NCBI GenBank assembly: GCA_964637445.1
Contig: CAZWWS010000004.1
Location: 1-64,000 of the forward strand
Source: M3 sp964637445
Lineage (GTDB): Bacteria > Bacteroidota > Bacteroidia > Bacteroidales > Muribaculaceae
Reading direction: 5' to 3'
Length of the DNA: 64,000 bases
The notes under the pieces were generated by a model. The model made no database searches. It saw only the letters and a list, made by a program, of their open reading frames with translations, and was not told where the DNA came from. The stretch's first letter is position 1. Each line of letters begins with the position of its first letter. Below are positions 36,433 to 45,124 of the stretch, piece after piece. The position numbers were made by a program, and so were the translations under genes.

Positions 36433-36993
36433 TTACTGTTTATTTGATTCGGGGATAGATATTATATTCGATTCGGTGATTACGATGTCCATTGTAATAT
36501 CGTGAGGCTCTGTTTCGATATTGTCGATTAATTGAAAATCGTATCCTACACCAATTTTTGTCGCAGTCGTATTTGGTAGAAGTCGATCATAATAACCCTT
36601 GCCTCGTCCAATACGATTCCCTTTTCGGTCAAAAGCAATTGCCGGAACAATAATTAATTCGATTTTACAAGGGTCTGTTATGTTATTTCCTTTAGGTTCT
36701 ACAATATTGTAGGCTCCAAAGTGTAAAGTCGATGGATCGTATGGGAGAATGTCCAAATATTCACCATTTACTCGTGGAAGAAAGATGTTTTTTTTGCCAT
36801 ACCATTTTGCAATAAACTCATGTGTCAATAATTCATCGGGGAGGGAGTAATATAGTAAGATATTGTGAGCATTGATAAATGAGCTGCATTTTTCAAGCGA
36901 GGCAAAAACCTTGGATGCAGAGACTGATTTTTCTACATCAGAAAGTTTCGCTTTTTCCCTTTTTATTAATTGGCGAATTTCGTTTTTAGTCAT
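36433..36993 (-). CDS. 5-formyltetrahydrofolate cyclo-ligase
   Basis: This ATP-dependent enzyme turns 5-formyl-THF into 5,10-methenyl-THF, returning it to the one-carbon pool. The 186-residue product has the basic N-terminal helix (IRQLIKREKAKLS), LLYYSLPDELLT and VPAIAFDRKGNRIGRGKGYYDRLL, the nucleotide-binding signature. It starts at ATG 36991-36993; a TTG one codon earlier is an alternative. It lies 7 bp downstream of the S41 peptidase gene and 13 bp before the hemerythrin-like gene, within a five-gene minus-strand run. Confidence 0.9.
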   Translation of the reverse strand: MTKNEIRQLIKREKAKLSDVEKSVSASKVFASLEKCSSFINAHNILLYYSLPDELLTHEFIAKWYGKKNIFLPRVNGEYLDILPYDPSTLHFGAYNIVEPKGNNITDPCKIELIIVPAIAFDRKGNRIGRGKGYYDRLLPNTTATKIGVGYDFQLIDNIETEPHDITMDIVITESNIISIPESNKQ

Positions 36994-37000
36994 CAAGTGA

Positions 37001-38632
37001 TTATTTTATCAGACTATCTAATTGGATTGGTGTTTGGGCATTACCTTGATTGATCTGCTTGATAGCTTCTTGTACGCTATTGTCGCGACGATTGTAGATA
37101 GAATAGAATGCATTGTAACCCAATAAATCGCGAGCAATTAAAGCTTTTAATTGGTTGACGAGAAGATCATGTGACTTATTGATATAGTACCATCGAGCCG
37201 GGACTCCATTTTGAGAAGCGTAGCGAACAAACGATTGTAGCAAAGCATCATCAGATGGAAGATGATTCAACAATTCGTCAATACTCTTGTATTTTGAAAG
37301 TTGTTCTCGGTTGAGGTCGCTATACGAGAATGCAAATCGTTGCATTAGCCCTGCGTTGGCTACGTCCATATAGTATGTGCTGACTCCGGTAGTGTCATTC
37401 GGCGTAAATACATCAGGCATGATGCCACCTCCGCCATACACAGCTCGTCCGCCAACAGTGTGAAATAGCTTTGTCTTGTCTATTTTAGCACTATCGGCAG
37501 AATAGGCCTCACCATGATTGTAGCGATCAAGTATCTCGCTATTGTATGAATCACCTTTCCCCGGGGTGTATTCCTTTTGTATACAGCGTCCGGATGGAGT
37601 ATAGTATCGTGCTATTGTAAGACGAATGGCACTGCTATCCGGAAATGTTGATTGATGTTGAACCAATCCTTTGCCGAATGAGCGACGACCAATAATCAAC
37701 CCTCGGTCGTTGTCTTGCATTGCTCCTGCAAAAATCTCACTTGCGCTTGCTGAAAACTCGTCAATCAATACAGCAACTTCGGCATCTTTAAATGATCCAT
37801 TGCCATCACTGAATGCTTGTTGGTCTTCGAGACCATTACGCCCCTTGGTATATACAATAGAACATCCTTCAGGCAAAAATTCATTTGCCATTAAGATTGC
37901 AATTTCCATATATCCACCACCATTTCCTCGTAGGTCGATAATATATTTTTTTGCTCCGTCCTTTCTAAGGGCGGTTAGTGCAGTGAGAAATTCACTATAT
38001 GTGTTTTTCCCGAATTTGCTGACTTTTACATATCCAATTTCTGGCTCAACAATATAGGATGCATCAATAGATGATACGGGAATGGCTCCGCGAGTCACTT
38101 CATAGTGTAATATTTTTTTTGATGATGTACGTTTGATGCCAAGTTTCACTTTCGTTCCTTCAGCTCCGCGTAGCATTTTTAATACCTGCTCGTTGGTAAC
38201 ACCGGTGCCTGCTACAATCGAGTCGTTTACTTCGACTATTCTGTCACCGGCGAGAATACCGATCTTTTCAGATGGACCACCGGATAGCGATTCTACTACG
38301 GTAATAGTGTCGTTCATTATAGAAAATTGAATTCCAATACCACTGAATGAGCCATCAAGCTCTTCATTCACGGATTTTAAGTCTTGAGCCGGAATATATG
38401 TGGAATGAGGATCTAAATTAGCCAATAGTTTAGGAATTGTAAGCTCTATAATATTGTCGACATCTACCGAGTCAACATAATTATTCTTAATAAGGGAGAA
38501 GATAGAGTTTAGCTTATCTTCAGTTGTGCTATTGTTCTTGTGGTCGCTAAAGTAAGAGCCAATCCACATACCGGCAGTTACCGATACGGCGATAGCAATA
38601 GGAAACCATACAATAGGATTGATTTTTTTCAT
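37001..38632 (-). CDS. C-terminal processing protease (S41 family, PDZ)
   Basis: The 543-residue protein has one N-terminal membrane helix (about 5-25), a PDZ domain (about 85-165, GIGIQFSIMNDTITVVESL) and an S41 serine protease domain. The catalytic Ser lies in FSASASEIFAGAMQ and the Lys in GRRSFGKGLVQ. The C-terminal extension after about 395 is helical. Such Ctp/Prc enzymes trim or degrade periplasmic proteins. It follows the dCMP deaminase gene by 17 bp. Substrates cannot be inferred. Confidence 0.92.
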   Translation of the reverse strand: MKKINPIVWFPIAIAVSVTAGMWIGSYFSDHKNNSTTEDKLNSIFSLIKNNYVDSVDVDNIIELTIPKLLANLDPHSTYIPAQDLKSVNEELDGSFSGIGIQFSIMNDTITVVESLSGGPSEKIGILAGDRIVEVNDSIVAGTGVTNEQVLKMLRGAEGTKVKLGIKRTSSKKILHYEVTRGAIPVSSIDASYIVEPEIGYVKVSKFGKNTYSEFLTALTALRKDGAKKYIIDLRGNGGGYMEIAILMANEFLPEGCSIVYTKGRNGLEDQQAFSDGNGSFKDAEVAVLIDEFSASASEIFAGAMQDNDRGLIIGRRSFGKGLVQHQSTFPDSSAIRLTIARYYTPSGRCIQKEYTPGKGDSYNSEILDRYNHGEAYSADSAKIDKTKLFHTVGGRAVYGGGGIMPDVFTPNDTTGVSTYYMDVANAGLMQRFAFSYSDLNREQLSKYKSIDELLNHLPSDDALLQSFVRYASQNGVPARWYYINKSHDLLVNQLKALIARDLLGYNAFYSIYNRRDNSVQEAIKQINQGNAQTPIQLDSLIK

Positions 38633-38649
38633 AAGTCCTAAATCATTGT

Positions 38650-39084
38650 CTATTGTTCAATATCTGAAATATGTACACATTCTATACCGGCTCGACGGAG
38701 CAAATCCAATCCATCGCATATTCGATACAGATCATTAAATACAACACGTTTGATGCCTGCTTGGATTATGAGTTTTGAACATTCTACACAAGGAGAAGCA
38801 GTGACGTAGAGAGTGGCTCCATCGCTTGAGTTATTGCTTTGAGCTACTTTCGATATCGCATTGGCTTCAGCGTGAAGTACATACGGCTTGGTTACACCCG
38901 ATTCGTCTTCACAGATGTTTTCAAATCCAGCAGGCGTACCATTATAGCCGTCAGAGATAATCATTTTATCTTTAACGATTAATGCGCCTACTTGTCTACG
39001 CTTACAATATGAGTTCTCTGCCCATATTTTAGCCATTCGCAAGTATCTTTTGTCAAGTAAAGATTGCTTATCGTCTTGATTCAT
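38650..39084 (-). CDS. dCMP/cytidine deaminase-family protein
   Basis: The 144-residue protein carries the zinc site of the deoxycytidylate deaminase family: HAEANAI (zinc His and catalytic Glu) and SPCVECSKLI (two zinc Cys). The family segment AENSYCKRRQVGALIVKD is also present. Such enzymes convert dCMP to dUMP for thymidylate synthesis. An upstream TTG would add seven residues, but it falls inside the promoter region, so the ATG at 39082-39084 is chosen. It heads the operon continuing to ctp, the folate gene and the hemerythrin-like/LuxR pair. Confidence 0.9.
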   Translation of the reverse strand: MNQDDKQSLLDKRYLRMAKIWAENSYCKRRQVGALIVKDKMIISDGYNGTPAGFENICEDESGVTKPYVLHAEANAISKVAQSNNSSDGATLYVTASPCVECSKLIIQAGIKRVVFNDLYRICDGLDLLRRAGIECVHISDIEQ

Positions 39085-39102
39085 TTTTGCAAAAATATGT
39101 TG

Positions 39103-39110
39103 CAAAGTTA
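39103..39110 (-). promoter_or_regulatory. Candidate -7 box for the dCMP deaminase operon
   Basis: TAACTTTG on the minus strand lies 18 bp before the ATG. A second match, TATTTTTG, lies closer to the start. No clear -33 TTG was found. Confidence 0.45.
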
Positions 39111-39153
39111 CAAAAAAGGAATGAATAATCGGATTTTGGTTTGCATAAAAATA

Positions 39154-39189
39154 AAATCATCAATTTGCCAATCAACAAATTGATGATTT
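39154..39189. terminator. Terminator after the desulfoferrodoxin gene
   Basis: Arms 39154-39167 (AAATCATCAATTTG) and 39176-39189 pair perfectly over 14 bp around an 8-base loop, with T-rich sequence following on the minus strand. Confidence 0.8.
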
Positions 39190-39214
39190 ATAGTGCGTTA
39201 TACCTTGATTGGAA

Positions 39215-39589
39215 TTATAACTCAGTTTTCCATAAGCCATGAAGATTACAGTATTCATAAACGGCAATAGGCTTATCGGTTGCAACGTTGATGATTGCCT
39301 CCGGTTTGTCTTTGAGATTAACTCGTATGCCTCCATTCTCGGTCTCAACATATACAAAAGATATATGATGTTCGGGGAGCATTGGATGAGCAACACTACC
39401 TACGTTGACCTTAATAGTGTTTTCGTCAATCTTAGTTACTACAGGCACATGTTTCTCTCCACTGGCATCGACAGTATTAGGTATCAGTTCTGCCATCTTG
39501 TCGCCGCAACATACTACCGGAACTTTGCTGTCGACCACCTTTTCGATTACATTGCCGCAATGATTGCACTTATAAAATTTCGTTGCCAT
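39215..39589 (-). CDS. Desulfoferrodoxin (two-iron superoxide reductase)
   Basis: This small enzyme reduces superoxide to hydrogen peroxide without making oxygen, a typical defence of anaerobes. In the 124-residue product the N-terminal desulforedoxin-type site has four Cys (FYKCNHCGN and VVCCGDKM). The active iron site uses the His residues of EKHVPVV, SVAHPMLPEHHISF and the CNLHGLW Cys and His. All ligands are present. The ATG at 39587-39589 is chosen over a TTG two codons earlier. It is a single-gene unit with its own promoter and terminator. Confidence 0.94.
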   Translation of the reverse strand: MATKFYKCNHCGNVIEKVVDSKVPVVCCGDKMAELIPNTVDASGEKHVPVVTKIDENTIKVNVGSVAHPMLPEHHISFVYVETENGGIRVNLKDKPEAIINVATDKPIAVYEYCNLHGLWKTEL

Positions 39590-39632
39590 AATCAAATATT
39601 GTTTTATTGTTAGTTATTTTCTTTATCTGTTG

Positions 39633-39667
39633 CAAACTTACAAAATAACACAACAACTACCAACAAA
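39633..39667 (-). promoter_or_regulatory. Promoter of the desulfoferrodoxin gene
   Basis: On the minus strand TTG (39661-39663), a 20-bp spacer and TAAGTTTG (39633-39640) fit the Bacteroidota pattern. A TTTG overlaps just upstream (39664-39667). The -7 box is 43 bp before the ATG. Confidence 0.65.
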
Positions 39668-39713
39668 GTTTTTCTATGACTCAATAGATAAAATCTATTT
39701 TGCTACATTATAT

Positions 39714-40898
39714 TTATTCTGATGAAATGTTAGAGAGATCAGACGAAAGTTGTTTTTCGGCTTTGGCTCCAAGTTCGCGAAGTTTCTCTGTCCGCGAAAC
39801 AAGATTCCCATTACCGGTACATAGCTTCTTCATAGCTCCATCATATGCATCTCGTGTTTTGTTGAGATATTTTTCAATCTCTTTCATGTCATTTGTGAAA
39901 TTGACAAATTTATCAACCATAGCACCTGCGGATTTTGCTATTTCGATTGCATTACGGGTTTGTCGGTCATGGCTCCATAGTTGAGAAATAAGGCGCAGAG
40001 CCGAAAATAGATGGGTCGGAGATACGAGCAATACCCGATGATCATAGGCTTCTTGCCATAATGTGCTATCAAGTTGCATGGCTGCGAGATATGCTCCTTC
40101 GTTCGGGATAAACATCATGACAAAATCTGTCTTACCTCCTCCGATAAAATCTTGGTATCTTTTGGCTGATAATTCCGCTATGTGGGCTTTTATTGACTGA
40201 ATATGTCGCTTGCCCGCTGCTTCTTGTTCGGTTTCGTTTTCTGCATTTATATAGATAGTGTAGGCCGTGAGTGAGACCTTTGAATCTATTACAATATAGC
40301 GCTTGTCGGGATAATATACTACAACATCCGGTCGTAATCCGTTACCGCGATCATCTCGTAGGGGGGTTCCATCTTCATTGACGGTTTGTTGTACTGAAAA
40401 TTCATGACCTTTACGCAAACCGGATTTTTCCAATATATTTTCAAGTATCATTTCTCCCCAATCTCCTTGCACTTTTGAATCTCCGCGGAGTGCCGATGTG
40501 AGATCTTGAGCTTCTTTACCGATGTTGCGATTGAGTTCGACCAATTCTTTGATGCTCTGTTGTAGCGAAAATCGTTCGCGAGCTTCAGTGGAATATGCAT
40601 CAGTGATAGAACGTTTGAATTGGTCGATATTTTCTTTTAGTGGGGTAAGGATTTCTGCCAATCGAGTTTCGTTGGCTTCTTTGAATTGTCGGGAGGTTCT
40701 GTTTAAGATCTCATTTGCCAAATTTTTGAATCGTTCTTCGCTCTCTCGTGATAGTCGTTCTTTCTCCTCGTTCAGATAGCGAAGACGTTCTGTTAGTTTT
40801 GCATTTTCTTCTTTTGCAGCTGATAATGACCGATTGGTAATAATTAGCCAACCTATGAGTAGAACACACAATAATGATAGAATAATGGTTGTAATCAT
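39714..40898 (-). CDS. rmuC: DNA recombination protein RmuC
   Basis: The 394-residue protein has an N-terminal membrane helix (about 2-20), a long coiled coil (about 25-130) and a nuclease-like core (about 145-330). The core contains GDWGEMILENILEKSGLRKG, DVVVYYPDKRYIVIDSKVSL and FVMMFIPNEGAYLAA. RmuC limits some DNA rearrangements and is predicted to be a nuclease; the mechanism is uncertain. The gene is isolated, with an inverted repeat upstream that belongs to the preceding phosphate operon. Confidence 0.9.
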   Translation of the reverse strand: MITTIILSLLCVLLIGWLIITNRSLSAAKEENAKLTERLRYLNEEKERLSRESEERFKNLANEILNRTSRQFKEANETRLAEILTPLKENIDQFKRSITDAYSTEARERFSLQQSIKELVELNRNIGKEAQDLTSALRGDSKVQGDWGEMILENILEKSGLRKGHEFSVQQTVNEDGTPLRDDRGNGLRPDVVVYYPDKRYIVIDSKVSLTAYTIYINAENETEQEAAGKRHIQSIKAHIAELSAKRYQDFIGGGKTDFVMMFIPNEGAYLAAMQLDSTLWQEAYDHRVLLVSPTHLFSALRLISQLWSHDRQTRNAIEIAKSAGAMVDKFVNFTNDMKEIEKYLNKTRDAYDGAMKKLCTGNGNLVSRTEKLRELGAKAEKQLSSDLSNISSE

Positions 40899-40944
40899 AA
40901 TTTAGAAGGAAAAATAGTATATAAAGGTTTTAGAGTAATTAAGC

Positions 40945-40986
40945 AACATAAGGAGTTGAAGCTTAATTAGCTCCACTCCTTATGTT
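40945..40986. repeat. Inverted repeat after the PiT-DUF47 operon (terminator-like)
   Basis: AACATAAGGAGT (40945-40956) and its complement (40975-40986) form a perfect 12-bp stem with an 18-base interior. It lies 20 bp beyond the PiT stop codon. No T-run follows, so factor-independent termination is uncertain. Confidence 0.6.
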
Positions 40987-41005
40987 ATGAGAAGTTGTGA
41001 TATTA

Positions 41006-42022
41006 TTACATAAATAGAGTGACGAGCCAATAGACTCCGCATGCCAATAGGGCACTGACAGGAATGGTCAAAACCCAAGCAACCAATAAGCTGCGAGTCA
41101 CGCCCCATCTAACGGCCGACAATCGTTTGGTCGCTCCTACGCCAATGATTGCACCGGTGATAGTATGAGTTGTGCTTACGGGGATCTTTAGATATTCAGT
41201 CAGAAACAATGTGAATGCACCTGCAGTTTCGGCAACAACACCTTCGAGGGGAGTTACTTTGGTGATGCGGGTTCCCATTGTTTTAACGATTTTCCATCCC
41301 CCCGACATTGTACCTAATGAGATAGCTCCGAAGCAGGCAAATGCAACCCAATTAGGCAGATCGTCAATACCCTTGATACCCCAATCAATACCTTCTGTGT
41401 GAGCTGCGATCATGGCTGCTGCAATGATACCCATTACTTTCTGAGAATCATTCAAACCATGTCCTATACTGAACAATGCAGAAGATGCCAATTGTAATCT
41501 CTTGAACCAACGCTCTGCTGTGGCCGGGTGAGCTTTACGGCTTATATAAAGGACTAAAAGGGTAAAACCAAACGCAATAACGGCACCAATAAGAGGCGCT
41601 AAGAAGATGAATGCCGCAATTTTCAAAATTACATCACTATGTATTGCTCCAAATCCATTAGCTGCAATGGCAGCACCGGCGAATCCTCCAATGAGAGTGT
41701 GAGATGAGGATGACGGAATTCCTTGCCACCAAGTATAAAGATTCCATATAATAGCAGCGATTACTCCGGATAAAATAATAGGTAATGTGATGAAATCTTC
41801 GTATACCGTTTTTGATACAGTATTGGCGATACCAAACTCTCCAATGATATACTTTGCTATAAAAAATGCAACAAAATTAAACGCAGCAGCCCAAATTACA
41901 GCTTGAAATGGAGTTAACACTCGTGTTGAAACTATTGTCGCTATTGAGTTGGCTGCATCATGAAAACCATTGATATAATCAAATAGCAATGATAGAATTA
42001 TGATAACAATGAGTAGTTCCAT
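41006..42022 (-). CDS. pit: Low-affinity inorganic phosphate transporter (PiT family)
   Basis: The 338-residue membrane protein has about ten helices and both PiT repeats: an N-terminal GFHDAANSIATIVSTRVLTPFQA and a C-terminal PVSTTHTITGAIIGVGA. It moves phosphate, probably as a metal-phosphate complex with protons. It is 8 bp downstream of the DUF47 gene, the usual PiT accessory. A different, longer PiT protein is encoded at 45125-47344 on the other strand, so there are two transporters within 4 kb. Confidence 0.92.
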   Translation of the reverse strand: MELLIVIIILSLLFDYINGFHDAANSIATIVSTRVLTPFQAVIWAAAFNFVAFFIAKYIIGEFGIANTVSKTVYEDFITLPIILSGVIAAIIWNLYTWWQGIPSSSSHTLIGGFAGAAIAANGFGAIHSDVILKIAAFIFLAPLIGAVIAFGFTLLVLYISRKAHPATAERWFKRLQLASSALFSIGHGLNDSQKVMGIIAAAMIAAHTEGIDWGIKGIDDLPNWVAFACFGAISLGTMSGGWKIVKTMGTRITKVTPLEGVVAETAGAFTLFLTEYLKIPVSTTHTITGAIIGVGATKRLSAVRWGVTRSLLVAWVLTIPVSALLACGVYWLVTLFM

Positions 42023-42030
42023 ACGGATGA

Positions 42031-42678
42031 TTATGCATATTTAACTATTAGATTTTTAAGAACCTTGCCAACTCGTTCTGCGGCATCGGTGGTCTTCTCT
42101 AATTCTTGCATAATTTCTTTTATCTTGATGATTTCAATGCTATCTTTTTCTTCTTCAAACAGCTTGATAATGAAATGTTCATATATGTCATCACCTTGAT
42201 TTTCCAAGTCATGAAGTTTTATGCAATTATTGCGAAGTTTTGTCGGATTTTTTCGGAACGATTCTATTTCATCCATCGAATTATCTATCAATTCAGCACC
42301 TTGTTCGATGATAGAACATAGCGATTTGCCACTATTAGAGATGGGACGTGGATTATATATCGCAATTCTTTTAGCACAACTGTTGATGCCATCTAATACA
42401 TCATCGATGCTTGAAGCAAGATCATGGATGTCTTCTCTATCAAAAGGTGTGATAAATGTTGTCCCCAACTCATCAAATATGAGGTGAGTCATCTTATCTC
42501 CTTCTCTTTCGATGTTTTTGATCCTTTTGTAGAAATCAGTACGTTCTTTGACAGAACTATACTTAGTGCTTTCAGTTAATTCTGCTGATGCAGATCTTAA
42601 TAGCCCGGACAGTTGCTTCAAAAGAGGAAAAAATTTTGGCTCTTTTGGGGTGAATTTGCTAAAAAAAGAATTTTTCAT
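42031..42678 (-). CDS. DUF47/PhoU-like phosphate transport accessory protein
   Basis: The 215-residue, all-helical protein matches the DUF47 (YkaA) family, relatives of PhoU that sit beside PiT transporters and are thought to modulate them. Typical segments are NIEREGDKMTHLIFDELGTTFITPFDREDI and the C-terminal IKEIMQELEKTTDAAERVGKVL. It is encoded first in the operon with a strong promoter directly upstream, and overlaps in purpose with the PhoU-like tail of the second PiT protein nearby. Confidence 0.9.
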   Translation of the reverse strand: MKNSFFSKFTPKEPKFFPLLKQLSGLLRSASAELTESTKYSSVKERTDFYKRIKNIEREGDKMTHLIFDELGTTFITPFDREDIHDLASSIDDVLDGINSCAKRIAIYNPRPISNSGKSLCSIIEQGAELIDNSMDEIESFRKNPTKLRNNCIKLHDLENQGDDIYEHFIIKLFEEEKDSIEIIKIKEIMQELEKTTDAAERVGKVLKNLIVKYA

Positions 42679-42710
42679 TACTGAAATTATTTATAATTAT
42701 TATTTCGCGG

Positions 42711-42742
42711 CAAAGATACATCTTAAATGATAAGAAAACAAA
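42711..42742 (-). promoter_or_regulatory. Promoter of the DUF47-PiT operon
   Basis: On the minus strand TTTG (42739-42742), a 20-bp spacer and TATCTTTG (42711-42718) are a full match to the Bacteroidota pattern, 32 bp before the DUF47 ATG. Confidence 0.75.
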
Positions 42743-42933
42743 ATAACTGCCATTTTATTACATAAATTAAGCTCTCTATGCAGAGGTGAATTTTAGATAG
42801 TTGTTGAGAAATAGAAGTACTCTAAAGATATGATGAATAGATTATTAATGGATTGTCCGCTAAAGATGAGGAAATGTGGTTTTGTCTACTTAAATTGAAA
42901 TTCAGTCGAAAAAAATGTTACAACTTTGTTATA

Positions 42934-42961
42934 TTGGGGCGTTTTTTTTGATATAAATTTG
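42934..42961 (+). promoter_or_regulatory. Candidate promoter of the two-component system
   Basis: TAAATTTG (42954-42961) is a good -7 box 26 bp before the response regulator ATG. The nearest TTG (42934-42936) gives a 17-bp spacer, shorter than the 19-20 bp seen elsewhere. The remaining part of the 309-bp divergent gap shows no gene. Confidence 0.45.
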
Positions 42962-42987
42962 CAGTTGGAAATAGTAACAATTCGAAT

Positions 42988-43668
42988 ATGAAATTAAATG
43001 CCCCGATTTTGGTCGTTGATGACGAAGAAGTCAACTGCTTTTTATTAAAAACCAACTTGGAACTTGAAGGATTTGAGGTGGTTACGGCATTATCTGCGGA
43101 GGGAGCAATGAAACTTCCACTAACGAACTATTCTCTGATACTTCTTGATGTGATGATGGGAGAGATGAGTGGTTTTGATTTTGCACGACATCTTCGGTCT
43201 AATCCTGCTACGGCTAATATCCCTTTAATATTTTGTACGGCAAAAAATGAGGAAGATGCCGTGCTGCAAGGGTATGACTGTCAAGCGGATGATTATGTGC
43301 GTAAGCCTTTCTCAATGAAAGAGATGATGCTTCGTGTGAAGAGTGTGCTTCGACGCAGCTATGTGGAACCGGGTATCATTAATTTTGATACTTTGCGATT
43401 GGATACCGTAAAAAAACGTTGTTACATCGAAGGAAAAGAAGTTGTATTGACTAAGACAGAATTTGAGCTACTATTATTGTTAGTCAAAAATCCGGGAGTT
43501 TATTTCTCTCGCGATGAAATTCTCGATAAAATATGGCGACACGATGGAATTGTATTAGATAGGACTGTTGATGTTAATATTAATAGGCTTCGTCGGAAAA
43601 TAGGTCGTTATGAGCAATATATAACCACAAAACTTGGACATGGATATGGTTTTGAGGAAAACATTTAA
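42988..43668 (+). CDS. OmpR/PhoB-type response regulator (RprY-like)
   Basis: The 226-residue protein has a complete receiver domain: acidic pair D11/D12, phospho-acceptor D54 (ILLDVMMGE), T84 and K106. A winged-helix DNA-binding domain (about 125-224) contains LTKTEFELLLLLVKNPG and DRTVDVNINRLRRKIG. It overlaps the sensor kinase gene by 23 bp. I recall the RprXY pair of Bacteroides having this form. Its position between two phosphate transporter units suggests, but does not prove, a role in phosphate or sodium response. Confidence 0.88.
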   Translation: MKLNAPILVVDDEEVNCFLLKTNLELEGFEVVTALSAEGAMKLPLTNYSLILLDVMMGEMSGFDFARHLRSNPATANIPLIFCTAKNEEDAVLQGYDCQADDYVRKPFSMKEMMLRVKSVLRRSYVEPGIINFDTLRLDTVKKRCYIEGKEVVLTKTEFELLLLLVKNPGVYFSRDEILDKIWRHDGIVLDRTVDVNINRLRRKIGRYEQYITTKLGHGYGFEENI

Positions 43669-45094
43669 TTATAAGACTCGCCTATTTTTGATGATAATGG
43701 TTTTCACATGGGTGATTGCCATTGTGATGTTTGGAATTTTCTATTTCAGAGAAAAAGAGTTTAAGGCCGAGAGCTACGATTCTCATTTGCAGATTTATAA
43801 TGCTCAATTGCTGTATTCATTGCGTGATGGAATGAATGAGGGCATTGCATATATTGATAGTATAAATGCAAACGTGGAGCCAGTGAGATTCACTATCCTT
43901 GATGCAAAGGGTGTCGTGATCTATGATACAGGAGGGGAAGTTTGTGGCGCCGATTATAGCCAAAGAAATGAGATAAAAGTCACAATCGATAACGGACGAG
44001 CTTTTACATTGCGTCGCCAATCTACTCTCAACGAGAATTCCTATTTCTACTCGGCTATGAAAGGGGGTGAATATATTGTGCGTTCTTCTGTTCCATACGA
44101 CCTCCCTTTGTTGAAAGCGTTGCAAGGTGAGACGGTGTATATATGGACATTGCTGATTATTACCATCGCTTTAACTATTCTTGCATTTTATGCCAGCCGA
44201 CGTTTTGGCGTAAATATAGAGCGTCTTCGTGATTTTGCTATAAAAGCTGAAAATGGCGAAAATCCTGATCCGGCTGTTTATGACTTCTTAAATGATGAAT
44301 TAGGTGAAATTTCATCTCATATAATTCATCTATATAATAAAGCGCAAGAAGCGGTAAAGGAGCGTGATGAATATTACCAAAATCTTCTCCATGAAGAAAA
44401 AGAGAAAACTCGAATTAAGCACCAACTTACCAATAATATCAATCACGAAATAAAAACTCCGGTTCATGCCATTCAAGGGTGTTTGGAAACGCTACTGAGC
44501 AATCAAGAGCGTATGTCGAAAGAACAAATACTGATGTTCGTCGAAAAAAGCCAAGAACAGGTTAAGCGTTTATGCGCATTACTCAATGACATATCGACTA
44601 TTACGCGTATATCGGATGCTCCTGAACAAATCGCCAAAGAGTATTTTGATATAAATGAGATAATGGAAGAGGTAAGTGATGAGATGGCGATGCTACCTGT
44701 CGAACGACGTATGCGTCTGAATATAGATGTTCCTAATGAAATGCCTATACACGGAAATCGTCGACTGATAGAGTCTATATTCCGTAACCTAATATCTAAT
44801 TCGTTGGCTTACTCTGGAGGACGCGATATTTTCATTAAAGCATCAATAAGCAACACCGATAAATATCAATTTTCATTCTCCGACAATGGTATTGGAGTTG
44901 AAGATATACATTTGGACCGAATATTCGAACGTTTTTACCGAGTAGACGATGGTCGCTCACGCAAAGCCGGAGGCACGGGATTAGGTCTGTCAATTGTCAA
45001 AAATGCGGTGCTATTTCATGGTGGCGACATTCATGTAAGCCATCGCCAAGGTGGAGGACTCGAATTTATTTTCTCGTTAAATAAACAATCGTAA
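43646..45094 (+). CDS. Sensor histidine kinase (RprX-like)
   Basis: The product of 482 residues has two membrane helices (about 12-32 and 168-187) flanking a periplasmic sensor region of about 135 residues. A coiled linker and the kinase core follow, with H-box NHEIKTPVHAIQG, N-box NLISNSLAYSGG, G1 FSDNGIGV and G2 GGTGLGLSIVKNA. All catalytic motifs look intact. ATGs at 43640 and 43646 and a TTG at 43634 are possible starts; 43646 is preferred. It is followed after 30 bp by the second phosphate transporter, so the three genes are probably one transcript. Confidence 0.88.
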   Translation: MVLRKTFNYKTRLFLMIMVFTWVIAIVMFGIFYFREKEFKAESYDSHLQIYNAQLLYSLRDGMNEGIAYIDSINANVEPVRFTILDAKGVVIYDTGGEVCGADYSQRNEIKVTIDNGRAFTLRRQSTLNENSYFYSAMKGGEYIVRSSVPYDLPLLKALQGETVYIWTLLIITIALTILAFYASRRFGVNIERLRDFAIKAENGENPDPAVYDFLNDELGEISSHIIHLYNKAQEAVKERDEYYQNLLHEEKEKTRIKHQLTNNINHEIKTPVHAIQGCLETLLSNQERMSKEQILMFVEKSQEQVKRLCALLNDISTITRISDAPEQIAKEYFDINEIMEEVSDEMAMLPVERRMRLNIDVPNEMPIHGNRRLIESIFRNLISNSLAYSGGRDIFIKASISNTDKYQFSFSDNGIGVEDIHLDRIFERFYRVDDGRSRKAGGTGLGLSIVKNAVLFHGGDIHVSHRQGGGLEFIFSLNKQS

Positions 45095-45124
45095 TTATAT
45101 AATCAATTAATTTTAATTAGTGTT